In this document: piece by piece, positions 17,754 to 27,813 of the stretch
Layout: every line of letters starts with the position of its first letter
How positions within the stretch are numbered: the first letter of the stretch is position 1
NCBI GenBank assembly: GCA_937975915.1
Contig: CALJTY010000030.1
Coordinates: 62,001-126,000, forward strand
Reading direction: 5' to 3'
From: an uncultured Acidimicrobiaceae bacterium
GTDB lineage: Bacteria > Actinomycetota > Acidimicrobiia > Acidimicrobiales > RAAP-2
DNA length: 64,000 bases
Made by a program: the position numbers and the translations under genes
The notes under the pieces: generated by a model
The model's input: the letters and a program-made list of their open reading frames with translations, nothing else
What the model was told of the DNA's origin: nothing
The model's database searches: none

Positions 17754-18790
17754 TGCCAGGTTGGAACGGACTCCTTAACGAGTACTCAGAGTGGTTCAAC
17801 CTTGAAGGTGTGAAAGAAGTTGTCACCCTCCAAGAAGGCAACACACCGCTCATTCGTGCCGATCGTCTCTCAGAACGACTCGAAGCAGACGTTTGGCTGA
17901 AGTTTGAAGGATTAAACCCATCTGGTTCTTTTAAGGACCGTGGAATGACTAACGCTGTAACCCAGGCCAAGGCCAAAGGCGCGAAGACTGTTATCTGTGG
18001 ATCTACCGGAAACACCTCGGCTGCAGCTGCTGCATACGCCGCAAAAGCCGGCATGGACTGCGTTGTTCTAGTTCCTGAAGGAAAGATCTCTCGTGGAAAA
18101 CTCGCACAAGCAATTGTGTATGGTGCCCAGGTTTTACAGATTCGTGGCAACTTTGACCAAGCACTTAACTTGGCGCGTGAATTAACCCAGCACATCCCAA
18201 TCACCATTGTTAACTCCATTAATTCAGACCGCATTGAAGGACAAAAGACTGGAGCATTTGAGGTTGTCGATGTGCTTGGAAAGGCACCAGACATTCTTTC
18301 CATTCCAGTAGGGAATGCTGGAAACATCACTGCTTACTGGCGTGGTTTTACTCAATATCACTTCGCTAAAAAGATCACGACGCTGCCAAAGATGTGGGGC
18401 TTTCAAGCTGCGGGCGCTGCACCAATTGTTCTTGGGCACCCAGTAGAAAATCCAGAAACTATTGCTACAGCAATTCGTATTGGTAACCCAGCGAGTTGGG
18501 TTCCAGCTCTTGAGGTAATTGCGGAATCACACGGTGACATCCGCGCGGTAACTGATGAAGAGATTCTTGACGCATACCGTTACCTCGCTCGCTACGAATC
18601 AATCTTCACTGAGCCAGCATCAGCTGCATCAGTGGCTGGAATCATCAAGTTCGGTGTTCCTAAGGGTTCGACTGTTGTCTGTGTGCTTACTGGGAACGGT
18701 CTAAAGGACCCAGATACTGCAACCATGGGCACCGCTGAGCCAGACATCGTTGACGCCACCATTAAGGCGCTTCTTTCCAAGATTTCCTAG
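17753..18790 (+). CDS. thrC: Threonine synthase
   Basis: PLP-dependent fold-II enzyme of 345 residues converting O-phosphohomoserine to threonine. The PLP lysine is in NPSGSFKDRGMT (near residue 62), and the glycine loop in GSTGNTSAAAAAYA binds the phosphate. The start overlaps the hom stop (TAATG). The usual actinobacterial neighbour thrB (homoserine kinase, supplier of its substrate) does not follow; rho comes next. Confidence 0.95.
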   Translation: MPGWNGLLNEYSEWFNLEGVKEVVTLQEGNTPLIRADRLSERLEADVWLKFEGLNPSGSFKDRGMTNAVTQAKAKGAKTVICGSTGNTSAAAAAYAAKAGMDCVVLVPEGKISRGKLAQAIVYGAQVLQIRGNFDQALNLARELTQHIPITIVNSINSDRIEGQKTGAFEVVDVLGKAPDILSIPVGNAGNITAYWRGFTQYHFAKKITTLPKMWGFQAAGAAPIVLGHPVENPETIATAIRIGNPASWVPALEVIAESHGDIRAVTDEEILDAYRYLARYESIFTEPASAASVAGIIKFGVPKGSTVVCVLTGNGLKDPDTATMGTAEPDIVDATIKALLSKIS

Positions 18791-18941
18791 GCATTTGCAG
18801 CTGGGCTAAGTCCGGCTACACTTTTACTTGTCGTCCGCGACCGGCCTTTTGCCAGCGTGCGGAAAATCTTCCAAGACGGCACTTCTTTATTTTTTCTCTG
18901 TCCAGGATTCTCTTTCACGGATAGCGAGGAAGGAAACACTT

Positions 18942-20591
18942 ATGGCTGCAAAGCCCACACCAGATCGTTCAGACCTCGAATCTAAGAGCGTCGCTGATCT
19001 ACAAAAAATCGCTGAAGTAACTGGAGCGAAGCCTGCTGGTCGCTCAAAGGCAGCCATTGTTGACGCCATCATGAACGCCGGCGCCCCGGCAGCTTCTGAG
19101 TCATCAAGCCGTGCAGTTCGCTCACGTCGCACTGTCGCAACCCCAGTTGACGATTTTGATGACCTCCTCGGAGAATTTGTTGCCGATGCCAAGACTGAAA
19201 AGCCAGCCTCTGCTCCAGCTGCGGAGTCAACCACCGCGCCTGCACCAGAACGCCAGAACAACCCACCTCGCCAGAACAACAACCAGCAGCGCGAACGCCA
19301 ACCTCGTGATTTTGGAAACGAGCAGGGTGGTCGCAATAACCGTCGCAACCGACGTAACCGCAATGACCGTGGTGATCGCGGCAACAGCAACGGTGGACGC
19401 GAGCGTTTCGGCGGCGAAGCAATGCCAAATGCTGATCAGCCCTACGACGGTGAGCTAGTAGAAGTCCAGGGACTTCTAGACCTACGCGACGACGGATACG
19501 GCTTCTTGCGTGTGAAGGGTTTTCACCCATCACCAAATGACGTGTACGTCTCAATTAATCAGGTTCGTCGTTTCCACTTGCGAAAGGGAGACACCATTGT
19601 TGGTGGCTACCGACCTGCTGCATCAAATGAAAAGTACCCAGCACTTCTTCGCGTTGACCTCGTTCAAGGACTCGACCCAGAAGTCGCACGCCTTCGTCCA
19701 AAGTTCGAAGATCTAACGCCACTGTTCCCAGACGAAAAACTCAAGCTTGAAACGTCTGAAGGAAAGAGTGACCTCACACCACGCATTGTTGACCTGCTTG
19801 CACCAATTGGTAAGGGTCAGCGTGGACTTATTGTTTCACCGCCAAAGGCCGGTAAGACAACAATCATGAAGCAGATTGCTCACTCAATCGAAGAGAACAA
19901 CCCAGACGTTCACCTCATGGTTCTTCTCGTTGATGAGCGACCTGAAGAAGTTACTGACATGCGCCGCAGTGTTAAGGGTGAAGTTATTGCTTCAACATTC
20001 GACCGACCAGCTGATGAGCACACGCACATTGCAGAACTCTGCATTGAGCGTGCGAAGCGTCTCGTAGAAATTGGCCGCGACGTTGTCATCATCCTCGACG
20101 GTATTACTCGTCTTGCTCGTGCGTACAACCTTGCAGCTCCGGCAACTGGGCGAATCATGTCTGGTGGAGTTGACTCAGGTGCGCTCTACCCACCTAAGAA
20201 GTTCTTCGGTTCAGCACGAAACATTGAAGAAGGTGGGTCGCTCACCATCCTCGCTAGTGCTCTTGTTGAAACTGGTTCCAAGATGGACGAAGTTATCTTC
20301 GAAGAATTCAAGGGAACTGGAAACATGGAACTTCGCCTTGACCGTCGTCTCGCTGAGCGTCGACTGTTCCCAGCTATTGACGTCAATGGATCTTCGACAC
20401 GTCACGAAGAGCTCCTCTTTGACCGCGATGTTCTGCCTCAGGTGTGGAAGCTGCGCCGTGTGCTGAATGGGCTTGCCGCCGAGGGCCGCGACGCGGCTGG
20501 ACTCGAGCTCCTGATTGACAAATTGAAGTCAACCCGTAGTAATGACGAGTTCTTGGCCGAAATTGCCAAGGGCCCGGCACCCACCTCGTAA
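18942..20591 (+). CDS. rho: Transcription termination factor Rho
   Basis: Hexameric RNA-dependent ATPase that ends transcription, 549 residues. Order: Rho N-terminal helical domain (about 1-45), a low-complexity Arg/Asn/Gly-rich insert (about 85-155) typical of actinobacterial Rho, the cold-shock-like RNA-binding domain with DGYGFLRV, and the ATPase with PPKAGKTT and [10 protein letters not shown] chose ATG 18942, preceded by GAGGAAGGA, over an upstream in-frame GTG at 18828 that would add a non-conserved extension. A long leader (about 115 nt after a TACACT box near 18818) leaves room for autoregulation. Confidence 0.95.
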   Translation: MAAKPTPDRSDLESKSVADLQKIAEVTGAKPAGRSKAAIVDAIMNAGAPAASESSSRAVRSRRTVATPVDDFDDLLGEFVADAKTEKPASAPAAESTTAPAPERQNNPPRQNNNQQRERQPRDFGNEQGGRNNRRNRRNRNDRGDRGNSNGGRERFGGEAMPNADQPYDGELVEVQGLLDLRDDGYGFLRVKGFHPSPNDVYVSINQVRRFHLRKGDTIVGGYRPAASNEKYPALLRVDLVQGLDPEVARLRPKFEDLTPLFPDEKLKLETSEGKSDLTPRIVDLLAPIGKGQRGLIVSPPKAGKTTIMKQIAHSIEENNPDVHLMVLLVDERPEEVTDMRRSVKGEVIASTFDRPADEHTHIAELCIERAKRLVEIGRDVVIILDGITRLARAYNLAAPATGRIMSGGVDSGALYPPKKFFGSARNIEEGGSLTILASALVETGSKMDEVIFEEFKGTGNMELRLDRRLAERRLFPAIDVNGSSTRHEELLFDRDVLPQVWKLRRVLNGLAAEGRDAAGLELLIDKLKSTRSNDEFLAEIAKGPAPTS

Positions 20592-20628
20592 TTTCCTGTA
20601 AACTCGTACTTCGCAACAAGGAGCACTA

Positions 20629-20856
20629 ATGAAGCCAGATATTCACCCAAATTACGCAGAAGCGACTGTTACCTGCTCGTGTGGAAACACGTTCGTGACA
20701 CAGTCGACTAAGTCTGTGATGACGGTTGAACTCTGCAACGAGTGCCACCCGTTCTTCACCGGTAAGCAGAAGCTTGTTGACACAGGTGGACGTGTTGAGC
20801 GCTTCGAGCGCCGCTACGCGCAAAAGACCACCAAGGCGCGCGCTCCTAAGGCTTAA
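20629..20856 (+). CDS. rpmE: 50S ribosomal protein L31
   Basis: Ribosomal protein bL31 of 75 residues. It is the zinc-binding (C+) form: CSCG at 16-19 and CNEC at 36-39 supply the cysteines. ATG 20629 follows AAGGAGC. The position between rho and prfA is the conserved bacterial order. Confidence 0.96.
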   Translation: MKPDIHPNYAEATVTCSCGNTFVTQSTKSVMTVELCNECHPFFTGKQKLVDTGGRVERFERRYAQKTTKARAPKA

Positions 20857-20877
20857 GGCCTAGAGCTCGCAACCTTC

Positions 20878-21957
20878 GTGCGCTCTGTAGACGACACACT
20901 TAACGCCCTTCAGGACGAACTTCGCATCGTCGAAGCCTCACTTGCTGAACCTGACGTTGCAAGTGATCTAACTCGACTTCGTGATCTTTCACGACGCCAC
21001 AAGGAACTCAGCGAAATCAATGTCGCTTGGAACGAATTAAAAGCTGTTCAAGAGGACTACGCCACCGCCAAAGAAATGTTTAATGAATCATCTGGTGATG
21101 ACCGTGAACAATGGCGTGAGGAAATGAATAACGCTGAAGGAAAAATTCCACTTCTGGAATCAACCCTTGAAACTTTGCTGCTTCCACGTGACCCTAACGA
21201 AGGTCGAAACGTAATTATTGAAATCCGTGGCGCCGAAGGTGGGGAAGAGGCCAACCTTTTTGCTGGCGACCTTGCTGACATGTACCGCCGTTACGTGGCA
21301 CTTCGCGGATGGAAGCTCGACGTAATCGAACTTCGCGAATCTGAACAGGGTGGACTTGACGAAGCGACGTTCCTCGTTAAGGGTGACGACGCATGGGCCA
21401 GACTCGAGCATGAAGCTGGAGTTCACCGCGTGCAGCGCGTGCCCGTTACTGAAGCGAAGGGTCGCGTTCACACGTCCTCTGCGACAGTTTCAATTCTCCC
21501 TGAAGCCGAAGAAGTTGATGTTGCGCTAAATCCAGCGGAACTAAAGATTGACGTGTATCGCTCATCTGGTCCTGGTGGACAGAGCGTTAACACCACTGAC
21601 TCTGCTGTTCGTATTACTCACCTTCCTACCGGAATCGTTGTAGCGATGCAGGACGAGAAGAGTCAGATTCAAAACCGCGCCAAGGCGCTCATTGTTCTTC
21701 GCTCGAGACTTCTTAAGGCCGCCCAAGATGCACAGGCCGACGAACTCAGCTTGTTAAAGCGTGGCCAAATTGGAACCGGTTCTAGAGGCGAGAAGATCCG
21801 CACCTATAACTTCAAAGAAAACCGAGTAACTGACCACCGAATCAACCTCACCACCTACGCTCTCGATGACGTACTGGCTGGAAACCTCGATCCATACGTT
21901 GATGCGTTGCTCGCTGAAAAGCGTGCTCGCCAATTGGCCGAGAGTGACGGACGTTAA
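20878..21957 (+). CDS. prfA: Peptide chain release factor 1
   Basis: Class I release factor of 359 residues reading UAA and UAG. The GGQ peptidyl-hydrolysis motif is in SSGPGGQSVNTTDSAVR near residue 230, and the RF1-type anticodon region precedes it (HRVQRVPVTEAKGRVHTS). GTG 20878 starts 21 bp after rpmE. The downstream methyltransferase PrmC, which modifies the GGQ glutamine, overlaps its 3' end. Confidence 0.96.
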   Translation: MRSVDDTLNALQDELRIVEASLAEPDVASDLTRLRDLSRRHKELSEINVAWNELKAVQEDYATAKEMFNESSGDDREQWREEMNNAEGKIPLLESTLETLLLPRDPNEGRNVIIEIRGAEGGEEANLFAGDLADMYRRYVALRGWKLDVIELRESEQGGLDEATFLVKGDDAWARLEHEAGVHRVQRVPVTEAKGRVHTSSATVSILPEAEEVDVALNPAELKIDVYRSSGPGGQSVNTTDSAVRITHLPTGIVVAMQDEKSQIQNRAKALIVLRSRLLKAAQDAQADELSLLKRGQIGTGSRGEKIRTYNFKENRVTDHRINLTTYALDDVLAGNLDPYVDALLAEKRARQLAESDGR

Positions 21958-22774
21958 TTCCGAGCTAGTGACCGAGTTAATCGGTCTCGGACTTGAGCGC
22001 CATGAAGCACGCTGGCTCGTCGAGGAGTTCGTGCCAGGAGCCGACCTAGACGCCGTCCCAGCACTTCGACTTGCAGCACAGCGTCGACTGAATGGTGAAC
22101 CGCTGCAATACATCATTGGTCACTGGCCCTTTCGCTCACTCGACCTTGACGTTGACTCGCGTGTGCTCATCCCACGTCCTGAAACAGAAGAGCTTGTTGA
22201 CTACGCACTGCAAGAGCTTGCACGAGTTGGAGCTATCGCCCCTGTAATTCTCGATCTGGGATGTGGATCAGGCGCTATTGGCCTTTCACTGCTGTTCGAA
22301 CTTCGTGAACGTGGCATCGCTGCAACGCTCGTATGTGTTGATGAGTCTCAAGATGCTCTGAGCGTGGCGAAGCGAAATGCAATTAAACATCAACTTGTTG
22401 CGGTCTCGTTTGTGGAGTCTTCGTGGTTCAACAATGTGGACCGCTCACTACGTGGGCACATTGACCTTATTGTTTCGAACCCACCGTACGTAGGTGAAGT
22501 TGAGTTTGAAACACTTGACGCAGTGCTTCGCCACGAGCCACTCGGCGCCCTAGTGGCTCCAAGTGCTCAGGGCGTTGAAGGATTTAGTGACCTCGAAGAA
22601 GTAATCGCTGAAGCGCCAGAGTGGTTGTCTGCAACTGGAGTGCTGATCTGCGAGCATGGGAACATGCACCGTGAAGTTGCGCTTAAGAATGCGTACGACG
22701 CTGGATTCAGCGATGTCTATGACTATGACGATCTTGCTGGGCACCCACGCATCTTGGTTGCGAGACGTTCATGA
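21944..22774 (+). CDS. prmC: Release factor glutamine methyltransferase PrmC
   Basis: SAM-dependent N5-glutamine methyltransferase of 276 residues that methylates the GGQ of release factors. The SAM-binding LDLGCGSGAIGLSL and the catalytic NPPYVGEVE are present, along with the conserved IPRPETEELV. I chose GTG 21944, overlapping prfA by 14 bases, because an upstream ATG at 21866 would add 26 non-homologous residues read through prfA. It overlaps the next gene by four bases. Confidence 0.93.
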   Translation: MTDVNSELVTELIGLGLERHEARWLVEEFVPGADLDAVPALRLAAQRRLNGEPLQYIIGHWPFRSLDLDVDSRVLIPRPETEELVDYALQELARVGAIAPVILDLGCGSGAIGLSLLFELRERGIAATLVCVDESQDALSVAKRNAIKHQLVAVSFVESSWFNNVDRSLRGHIDLIVSNPPYVGEVEFETLDAVLRHEPLGALVAPSAQGVEGFSDLEEVIAEAPEWLSATGVLICEHGNMHREVALKNAYDAGFSDVYDYDDLAGHPRILVARRS

Positions 22775-23370
22775 GTAAAATTCTTTCCTTAGAAGAAGCT
22801 GTTGCTGCGTTAGCGAGCGGTGAAGTTATTGCTCTACCGACGGACACTGTCTATGGCGTAGGCGCTGCAATCAACAAAGCTTCAGTTGCAAAAGTCTTTG
22901 AATTGAAGCAGAGACCCCAAGACGTCGCTCTCCCGGTACTGGTGTGCTGTGTCGAACAGGCGCTGGAACTTGGTGTTTTGTGGAATGAAAGTGCGCAGTT
23001 GCTCAGTGATGCGTTCTGGCCGGGTCCTCTAACAATCGTTGTTAGTGGTCCAAGCGACCTTGCAGAAACTATTGGAAGCACCACACAAAGCGTGGGTCTA
23101 CGTATGCCAAACAACGAAGTCCTACTTGGATTACTAAAGAACGGCCCGCTCTGTGTGTCGAGCGCGAACAATCACGGAGAGACTCCGTGTGAAACGCCAC
23201 AGCAAGTTCTAGAGACATTTAACGGTCGTCAGGCTTTCGCTGGTGTTCTAGATGGTGGGGCGTGCAGTGGGGAAGTTTCAACAGTTGTTGATGTCTCAGG
23301 CGAGTATTGGAAGATTCTTCGAAGCGGTGCGCTAAGCGAACAAGAAATTGCTCACGTCTTAGCTAAGTGA
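22771..23370 (+). CDS. tsaC: L-threonylcarbamoyladenylate synthase
   Basis: Sua5/YwlC/YrdC-family enzyme of 199 residues making threonylcarbamoyl-AMP for the t6A37 modification of ANN-decoding tRNAs. Family motifs LPTDTVYGVG, KQRPQDVALPVLV (a variant of the usual KxRP...PL), and FWPGPLTIVV are present, with a VSSANNHGETPC segment. ATG overlaps prmC (ATGA). The 3' end overlaps the convergent thiolase-like gene by 12 bases. Confidence 0.92.
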   Translation: MSKILSLEEAVAALASGEVIALPTDTVYGVGAAINKASVAKVFELKQRPQDVALPVLVCCVEQALELGVLWNESAQLLSDAFWPGPLTIVVSGPSDLAETIGSTTQSVGLRMPNNEVLLGLLKNGPLCVSSANNHGETPCETPQQVLETFNGRQAFAGVLDGGACSGEVSTVVDVSGEYWKILRSGALSEQEIAHVLAK

Positions 23371-24852
23371 AATAACGTCTTCTTCAACGATTGCACTGCA
23401 ACCAATGATTTCTTGAGTTTCGCTCAACTCCATTAGTGCTTCGTCGGTGCTGTGGCTCCAACTGCGAACACCATCGCTACTTCTGGCGGCAACAACGAGT
23501 TTCGATGGTGCACCGTCTTTGGCGTGCACCACGGTGTAGCTCTCAATTGTTACATCGCCACTTCTCTGCTCGAATACACACTTCTCTTGTGCATCAACAT
23601 CAGGCTGTGCGGATCGCCACTGGAAGTCAATCTTCGGCGGAGTGGAAGAGTACGTTCCCCACGCGTGCTTTGTTGAGAACCACCCAAGCCCAGTTACGAG
23701 TCCGTGACTACTTGGATTGCTTCTTAATCTGTCGACCATTGAACAGATGCTGTGGGTGACGTAGTTATTTCCTGGTCCACCTCCAAATGTGAGGCCGCCG
23801 GTGAGGGTTGGAATTCGCTGTTCATCCAGTGGATCAATGCCCATCATTTCACAAGCTGTTTGCACGACGGTAGGAAAGCAGCTGTAGAGATCTATGTGAG
23901 CAATTTCATCGCTCGTTACTCCGAAGTTCTGAAGTGACGACCAAAGGGCGCGCATCGCGGGCGAGTCGTCAAAGACTGGACGCTCTGAAACAAACCAGTG
24001 GTCGTTGGCATCTGCGCCACACTGAGGAAAGATCATCTTGTCTTTGGCGACACCAAGTGAAACTGCTTTTTCATAACTGGTCATTATGAATGCCGCTCCC
24101 ATGTCGACTGGCAAGTTCGCCACTAAAAACTTTGTGTAAGGAAACGAAACCATTCGATTGTTCTTTGTCGCAGTGGTGATCGCGGCTGGAGCTGGTGGTT
24201 CAGTTATCCACGCGTAGGGATTGTCTTTTGCAACTTTGGCAAAATTGGCCCAGAGTTTTCCGAGTTGCTTGGCCTGGTCATCCATGCTCCAACCCATGCG
24301 AGCTCGTCTCGCATTTTCAAATACTGGATACACCTCAACTGGAAGCGTGAGGCCCTGCTCGTATTCATCTTTGGTGAACGGGATTCGGTTGTCTTCAACA
24401 AATGGAGGCTTCGCAACTTCGTCACCCTGTTTAATCCACTCCGGGTCAACGCCTTCTTTTCTAGCGAGTCCACGTGCGTAGTTTGCTTCAGAGCCAACCA
24501 CGCAGACAGTTGTTACTTCACCGTTCAAAATTCTGCGGGCTGATTCGTGCACCAGCATCTGGGGAAGGTTGCCACCAGTTGGTGTGAGGCGAGTAACAAC
24601 ATCATTTAATCCCAATTGCTCGACCACGAGTCGTGCGGGATCATTGGTGTGCCAAGTGAACGAACCAATGGCGACAATCTCATCAATCGCTTCGAGTGCT
24701 CCTGGAGCGCCACTGTCCCCGGCGGCTTTTTCGAGCGCTTGGACCATGAGAGAAAGTGGGGTTGAGCGACTGGCGAACGTGGCGCCAGAAGAAGGGCGTT
24801 CTGTAATTTGGCCCACGCCAATAAGGACCGGGGTACGAGGGTTTATTTCCAC
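23359..24852 (-). CDS. Thiolase-like acetyl-CoA acetyltransferase family protein
   Basis: A 497-residue thiolase-fold protein with an extra C-terminal OB-like domain, the layout of the actinobacterial group annotated as acetyl-CoA acetyltransferase. The usual nucleophilic Cys region reads GGNLPQM instead of a CxS-type loop, and the C-terminal His loop reads LTFGGGPGNNY rather than the canonical GHPLG, so classical thiolytic activity is doubtful. GTG 24852 was chosen because homology-like sequence begins there (EINPRTPVLIGVGQ); an upstream in-frame start (24990) would run into rpiB. It is divergent from rpiB. Confidence 0.72.
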   Translation of the reverse strand: MEINPRTPVLIGVGQITERPSSGATFASRSTPLSLMVQALEKAAGDSGAPGALEAIDEIVAIGSFTWHTNDPARLVVEQLGLNDVVTRLTPTGGNLPQMLVHESARRILNGEVTTVCVVGSEANYARGLARKEGVDPEWIKQGDEVAKPPFVEDNRIPFTKDEYEQGLTLPVEVYPVFENARRARMGWSMDDQAKQLGKLWANFAKVAKDNPYAWITEPPAPAAITTATKNNRMVSFPYTKFLVANLPVDMGAAFIMTSYEKAVSLGVAKDKMIFPQCGADANDHWFVSERPVFDDSPAMRALWSSLQNFGVTSDEIAHIDLYSCFPTVVQTACEMMGIDPLDEQRIPTLTGGLTFGGGPGNNYVTHSICSMVDRLRSNPSSHGLVTGLGWFSTKHAWGTYSSTPPKIDFQWRSAQPDVDAQEKCVFEQRSGDVTIESYTVVHAKDGAPSKLVVAARSSDGVRSWSHSTDEALMELSETQEIIGCSAIVEEDVISLS

Positions 24853-24909
24853 GCCATGAAGTATTACCGCACCACAGAAGTTCAGCGAATGACCAGTAGG
24901 GTTATAGGG

Positions 24910-25362
24910 ATGCGCATTGCTCTTGGCTCCGATCACGCTGGTTTCGACCTCAAAGCAGTACTCGTTTCGACCCTTGCCGAGTGGGGTCACGAGGTCATTG
25001 ACCTGGGCACAAAAAACGCCTCCGATTCTGTGGACTACCCCGACTTTGGTGAAGCGGTGGGAAGAAGTGTCGTTGAAGGTCGCGCAGACTTCGGCGTTGC
25101 AATTTGTGGATCTGGAATAGGAATCTCAATTGCTGCGAACAAGGTTCCTGGTGTTCGAGCCGCTCTTGTTCATGACGCAACATCAGCTCGTCTCAGTCGT
25201 GAGCACAATCACGCAAATGTTCTCTGCCTAGGAGCTCGCCTCATTGGTGAGCCCGTAGCAATCGACGCCGTTGCGGCGTGGCTAGGAGCCACCCCCGGTG
25301 AAGGTCGACACATCGGTCGTATTGAAAAACTGCACGCTCTTGATGAGCGCGCAGGCGAATAA
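24910..25362 (+). CDS. rpiB: Ribose-5-phosphate isomerase B
   Basis: RpiB/LacAB-family isomerase of 150 residues interconverting ribose-5-phosphate and ribulose-5-phosphate. It begins MRIALGSDHAGFDLK and contains GVAICGSGIGISIAANKVPGVRAAL with the family catalytic Cys, then ARLSREHNHANVLCLGARL. ATG 24910 is seven bases after TAGGGT (24897-24902), probably leaderless; a longer in-frame start at 24808 would overlap the divergent gene. glyA follows after 18 bp. Confidence 0.94.
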   Translation: MRIALGSDHAGFDLKAVLVSTLAEWGHEVIDLGTKNASDSVDYPDFGEAVGRSVVEGRADFGVAICGSGIGISIAANKVPGVRAALVHDATSARLSREHNHANVLCLGARLIGEPVAIDAVAAWLGATPGEGRHIGRIEKLHALDERAGE

Positions 25363-25380
25363 GAAAGCGAGCCCACAACT

Positions 25381-26670
25381 GTGGTTTCTTCACCATTTGA
25401 TGCCTGGATTACTAACGACAGTGAAGTTACGTCACTGCTCGCACAAGAGTGGGAGCGTGAAACCACCACGCTGCAGCTCATTGCGAGTGAGAACTTCACC
25501 TCACCAGCCGTTATGGCCGCAACTGGTTCAATTCTTACGAACAAGTACTCAGAGGGTTACCCGGGTCGTCGCTTTTACGGTGGAAACCAAGTTGTTGACG
25601 AAATCGAAGACCTCGCACGTCGCAGGCTCACTGCACTTTTTGGTGCCGACCACGCGAACGTTCAGCCACACGCTGGAGCGAGCGCGAACGTAGCTGTTTA
25701 CACCGGACTTCTAAATCCTGGTGACACAATTCTGGGTCTTCGACTCGACCAGGGTGGTCACTTGACGCACGGTTCACCAGCGTCGCTCACTTCAACGTTC
25801 TGGAACTTTGTTTCCTACGGACTTACACCTAGGTCAGATGACCCAGCAAACCCTGGTGAACTAATTGACTTTGACAACCTTCGTGAACTGGCACTGAAGC
25901 ACCGCCCGAAACTCATCATTGGTGGAGCCACCGCCTACGCGCGCGCTATCGATCCAGTTCCCTTTAGAGAAATTGCTGACGAAGTAGGCGCTCTCTTGAT
26001 GTTTGACTCAGCTCACGTAGCTGGCTTGATCGCTGGTGGGTCACACCCGAGTCCGGTTCCCTACGCTGACGTTGTTACATTCACCACCCACAAGACGCTG
26101 CGTGGTCCACGTGGAGCTGCAATTCTTTGTCGTGAAGAGCACGCGAAGAAAATTGACAGTGCCGTATTTCCAGGTATGCAAGGTGGTCCACTCGAACACG
26201 CAATTGCGGCACGTGCAGTTGCCTTCAAAGAAGCAGCGCAACCAGAGTTCGCAACGTACACCCAGCAAATTGTTACTAACGCCAAGGCTTTTGGAGCAGC
26301 GCTCGAAGGCAAGGGCTTTCGCATGGTTTCTGGTGGCACAGAAAATCACATGGTGCTGCTTGACCTACGTGAATACGACGCAGAACTCACTGGAAAAGTG
26401 GCGCAAGAAGTTCTTGACCGTGCTGGAATCACAACGAACCGTAATCAAATTCCAGACGACCCACGTAGTCCATTCATTACATCGGGTATTCGTGTTGGAA
26501 CCGCAGCGCAAACTACTGCAGGCATGAAAGAAGCAGAGTTCGCACAAATTGCTGACCTCATGGACAAAGTTCTTCGTGGACGCGACAGTGACGCAGTTGT
26601 TGGCTCGGTGCGCGAAGAAGTAGCTGCGCTATGCAGCAACTTCAACCCCTACGCGAACTTTACGAAATAG
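25381..26670 (+). CDS. glyA: Serine hydroxymethyltransferase
   Basis: PLP enzyme of 429 residues converting serine and tetrahydrofolate to glycine and methylene-tetrahydrofolate. Landmarks are LIASENFTSPAV, NKYSEGYPGRRFYGG, the PLP lysine in TFTTHKTLRGPRG (near residue 240), and the C-terminal PRSPFITSGIRVGTAA. GTG 25381 lies 18 bp after rpiB and wecA begins 6 bp after it, so the three are probably one transcript. Confidence 0.95.
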   Translation: MVSSPFDAWITNDSEVTSLLAQEWERETTTLQLIASENFTSPAVMAATGSILTNKYSEGYPGRRFYGGNQVVDEIEDLARRRLTALFGADHANVQPHAGASANVAVYTGLLNPGDTILGLRLDQGGHLTHGSPASLTSTFWNFVSYGLTPRSDDPANPGELIDFDNLRELALKHRPKLIIGGATAYARAIDPVPFREIADEVGALLMFDSAHVAGLIAGGSHPSPVPYADVVTFTTHKTLRGPRGAAILCREEHAKKIDSAVFPGMQGGPLEHAIAARAVAFKEAAQPEFATYTQQIVTNAKAFGAALEGKGFRMVSGGTENHMVLLDLREYDAELTGKVAQEVLDRAGITTNRNQIPDDPRSPFITSGIRVGTAAQTTAGMKEAEFAQIADLMDKVLRGRDSDAVVGSVREEVAALCSNFNPYANFTK

Positions 26671-26676
26671 GTCTGC

Positions 26677-27813
26677 ATGGGCAACATCGCCTCATACGTT
26701 GCAGTGTTCCTCGTCGGAGCAGTGGTGACGTTACTTGCGAACAGACCTGCCAGAACAATTTCAATCAACATTGGCTACACCGCTCAACCCGACGAACGAA
26801 AAGTTCACGTTGAAGTAACTCCCTACGGCGGAGGGGCGGCGATGCTCGTAGGACTCTGCGTGGCGCTGTTGGTGGCGACAACAATTCCATCTCTTCGAAG
26901 CGTGATCACCTCGTCGCACGAAATGATGGGAGTACTGCTGGCCGTCGGTGTCATTTTTATTGTCGGTGTCGTCGACGACTTCAGAGACATGAGTGCTCCG
27001 GCGAAAGTTGCTGGGCAAATTCTTGCAGCGTCAATTCTCTACTTCAGTGGCTGCACGATGTATCAACTCAAGTTGCCACTCGCTGGATTCATTGTCCTTG
27101 GACCATCAATCCTTCCAATCATCACCGCGATTTGGGTCTTCGCACTCACTAACGCAGTGAACCTCATTGATGGACTCGACGGACTCGCAGGAGGAATCGT
27201 TGCCATTGCGTCAGGAACGCTCTGCGTGTACGGGCTTCGTCTCGAAACGCTTGGCCTGCTTCCGACAACAAACATTGGTCCGCTGATTGCGGCACTTACG
27301 TGTGGAATCTGTATTGGGTTCCTTCGAGATAATTTTCATCCCGCGAAATTGTTTATGGGAGACGCCGGTGCTCTGATGCTGGGTCTGCTCATGAGTGCTT
27401 CAACAATGGTCATTGGTGGAAGAACGCCACCAGCGAGTGGCGTGACCTTCTTCTTCTTTGCGCCACTACTTATTCCGGTTTTCATTCTCGGCATTCCACT
27501 GCTCGATGCCCTGTGGGCATTTGTGAGGCGAACTGTCACGGGACAGGGCTTTCAAACTCCTGACAAGAATCACATTCACCACCGCCTGATGCGACTTGGC
27601 CATGGTCACCGCAGAACCGTGATCATTTTGTGGCTCTGGACTGCGGTTCTTTGCAGCTTCGTTCTGTTCCCACTTTTCCAGCCAAGAACCAACGTGTTTA
27701 TTCCCCTTGGCGTCGCTGCCTTGCTGATTGGACTCTTCACCTGGTTTAGTCCGCTCCTTAATCGCAAGCCCGGCAAGCACGAAGCCAAAAAGGCTGAGGA
27801 GAGTATTACCTGA
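26677..27813 (+). CDS. wecA: Undecaprenyl-phosphate N-acetylglucosamine-1-phosphate transferase (WecA/TagO type)
   Basis: Polytopic membrane enzyme of 378 residues (about eleven helices) that starts envelope glycan synthesis by moving HexNAc-1-phosphate from a UDP-sugar to the polyprenyl carrier. Family motifs: YGGGAAML near the start, VDDFRDMSAPAK, NAVNLIDGLDGLAGG, LFMGDAGALMLG, and the cytoplasmic HIHHRLMRLGH. In actinobacteria this gene often lies directly before the ATP synthase operon, as here; its stop overlaps atpZ by one base. Confidence 0.93.
   Translation: MGNIASYVAVFLVGAVVTLLANRPARTISINIGYTAQPDERKVHVEVTPYGGGAAMLVGLCVALLVATTIPSLRSVITSSHEMMGVLLAVGVIFIVGVVDDFRDMSAPAKVAGQILAASILYFSGCTMYQLKLPLAGFIVLGPSILPIITAIWVFALTNAVNLIDGLDGLAGGIVAIASGTLCVYGLRLETLGLLPTTNIGPLIAALTCGICIGFLRDNFHPAKLFMGDAGALMLGLLMSASTMVIGGRTPPASGVTFFFFAPLLIPVFILGIPLLDALWAFVRRTVTGQGFQTPDKNHIHHRLMRLGHGHRRTVIILWLWTAVLCSFVLFPLFQPRTNVFIPLGVAALLIGLFTWFSPLLNRKPGKHEAKKAEESIT

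Noticed and set aside
21866..21943. Extended prmC N-terminus
   Set aside because: The extra 26 codons lie inside prfA in another frame and do not resemble PrmC, whose N-terminal domain begins near GTG 21944.
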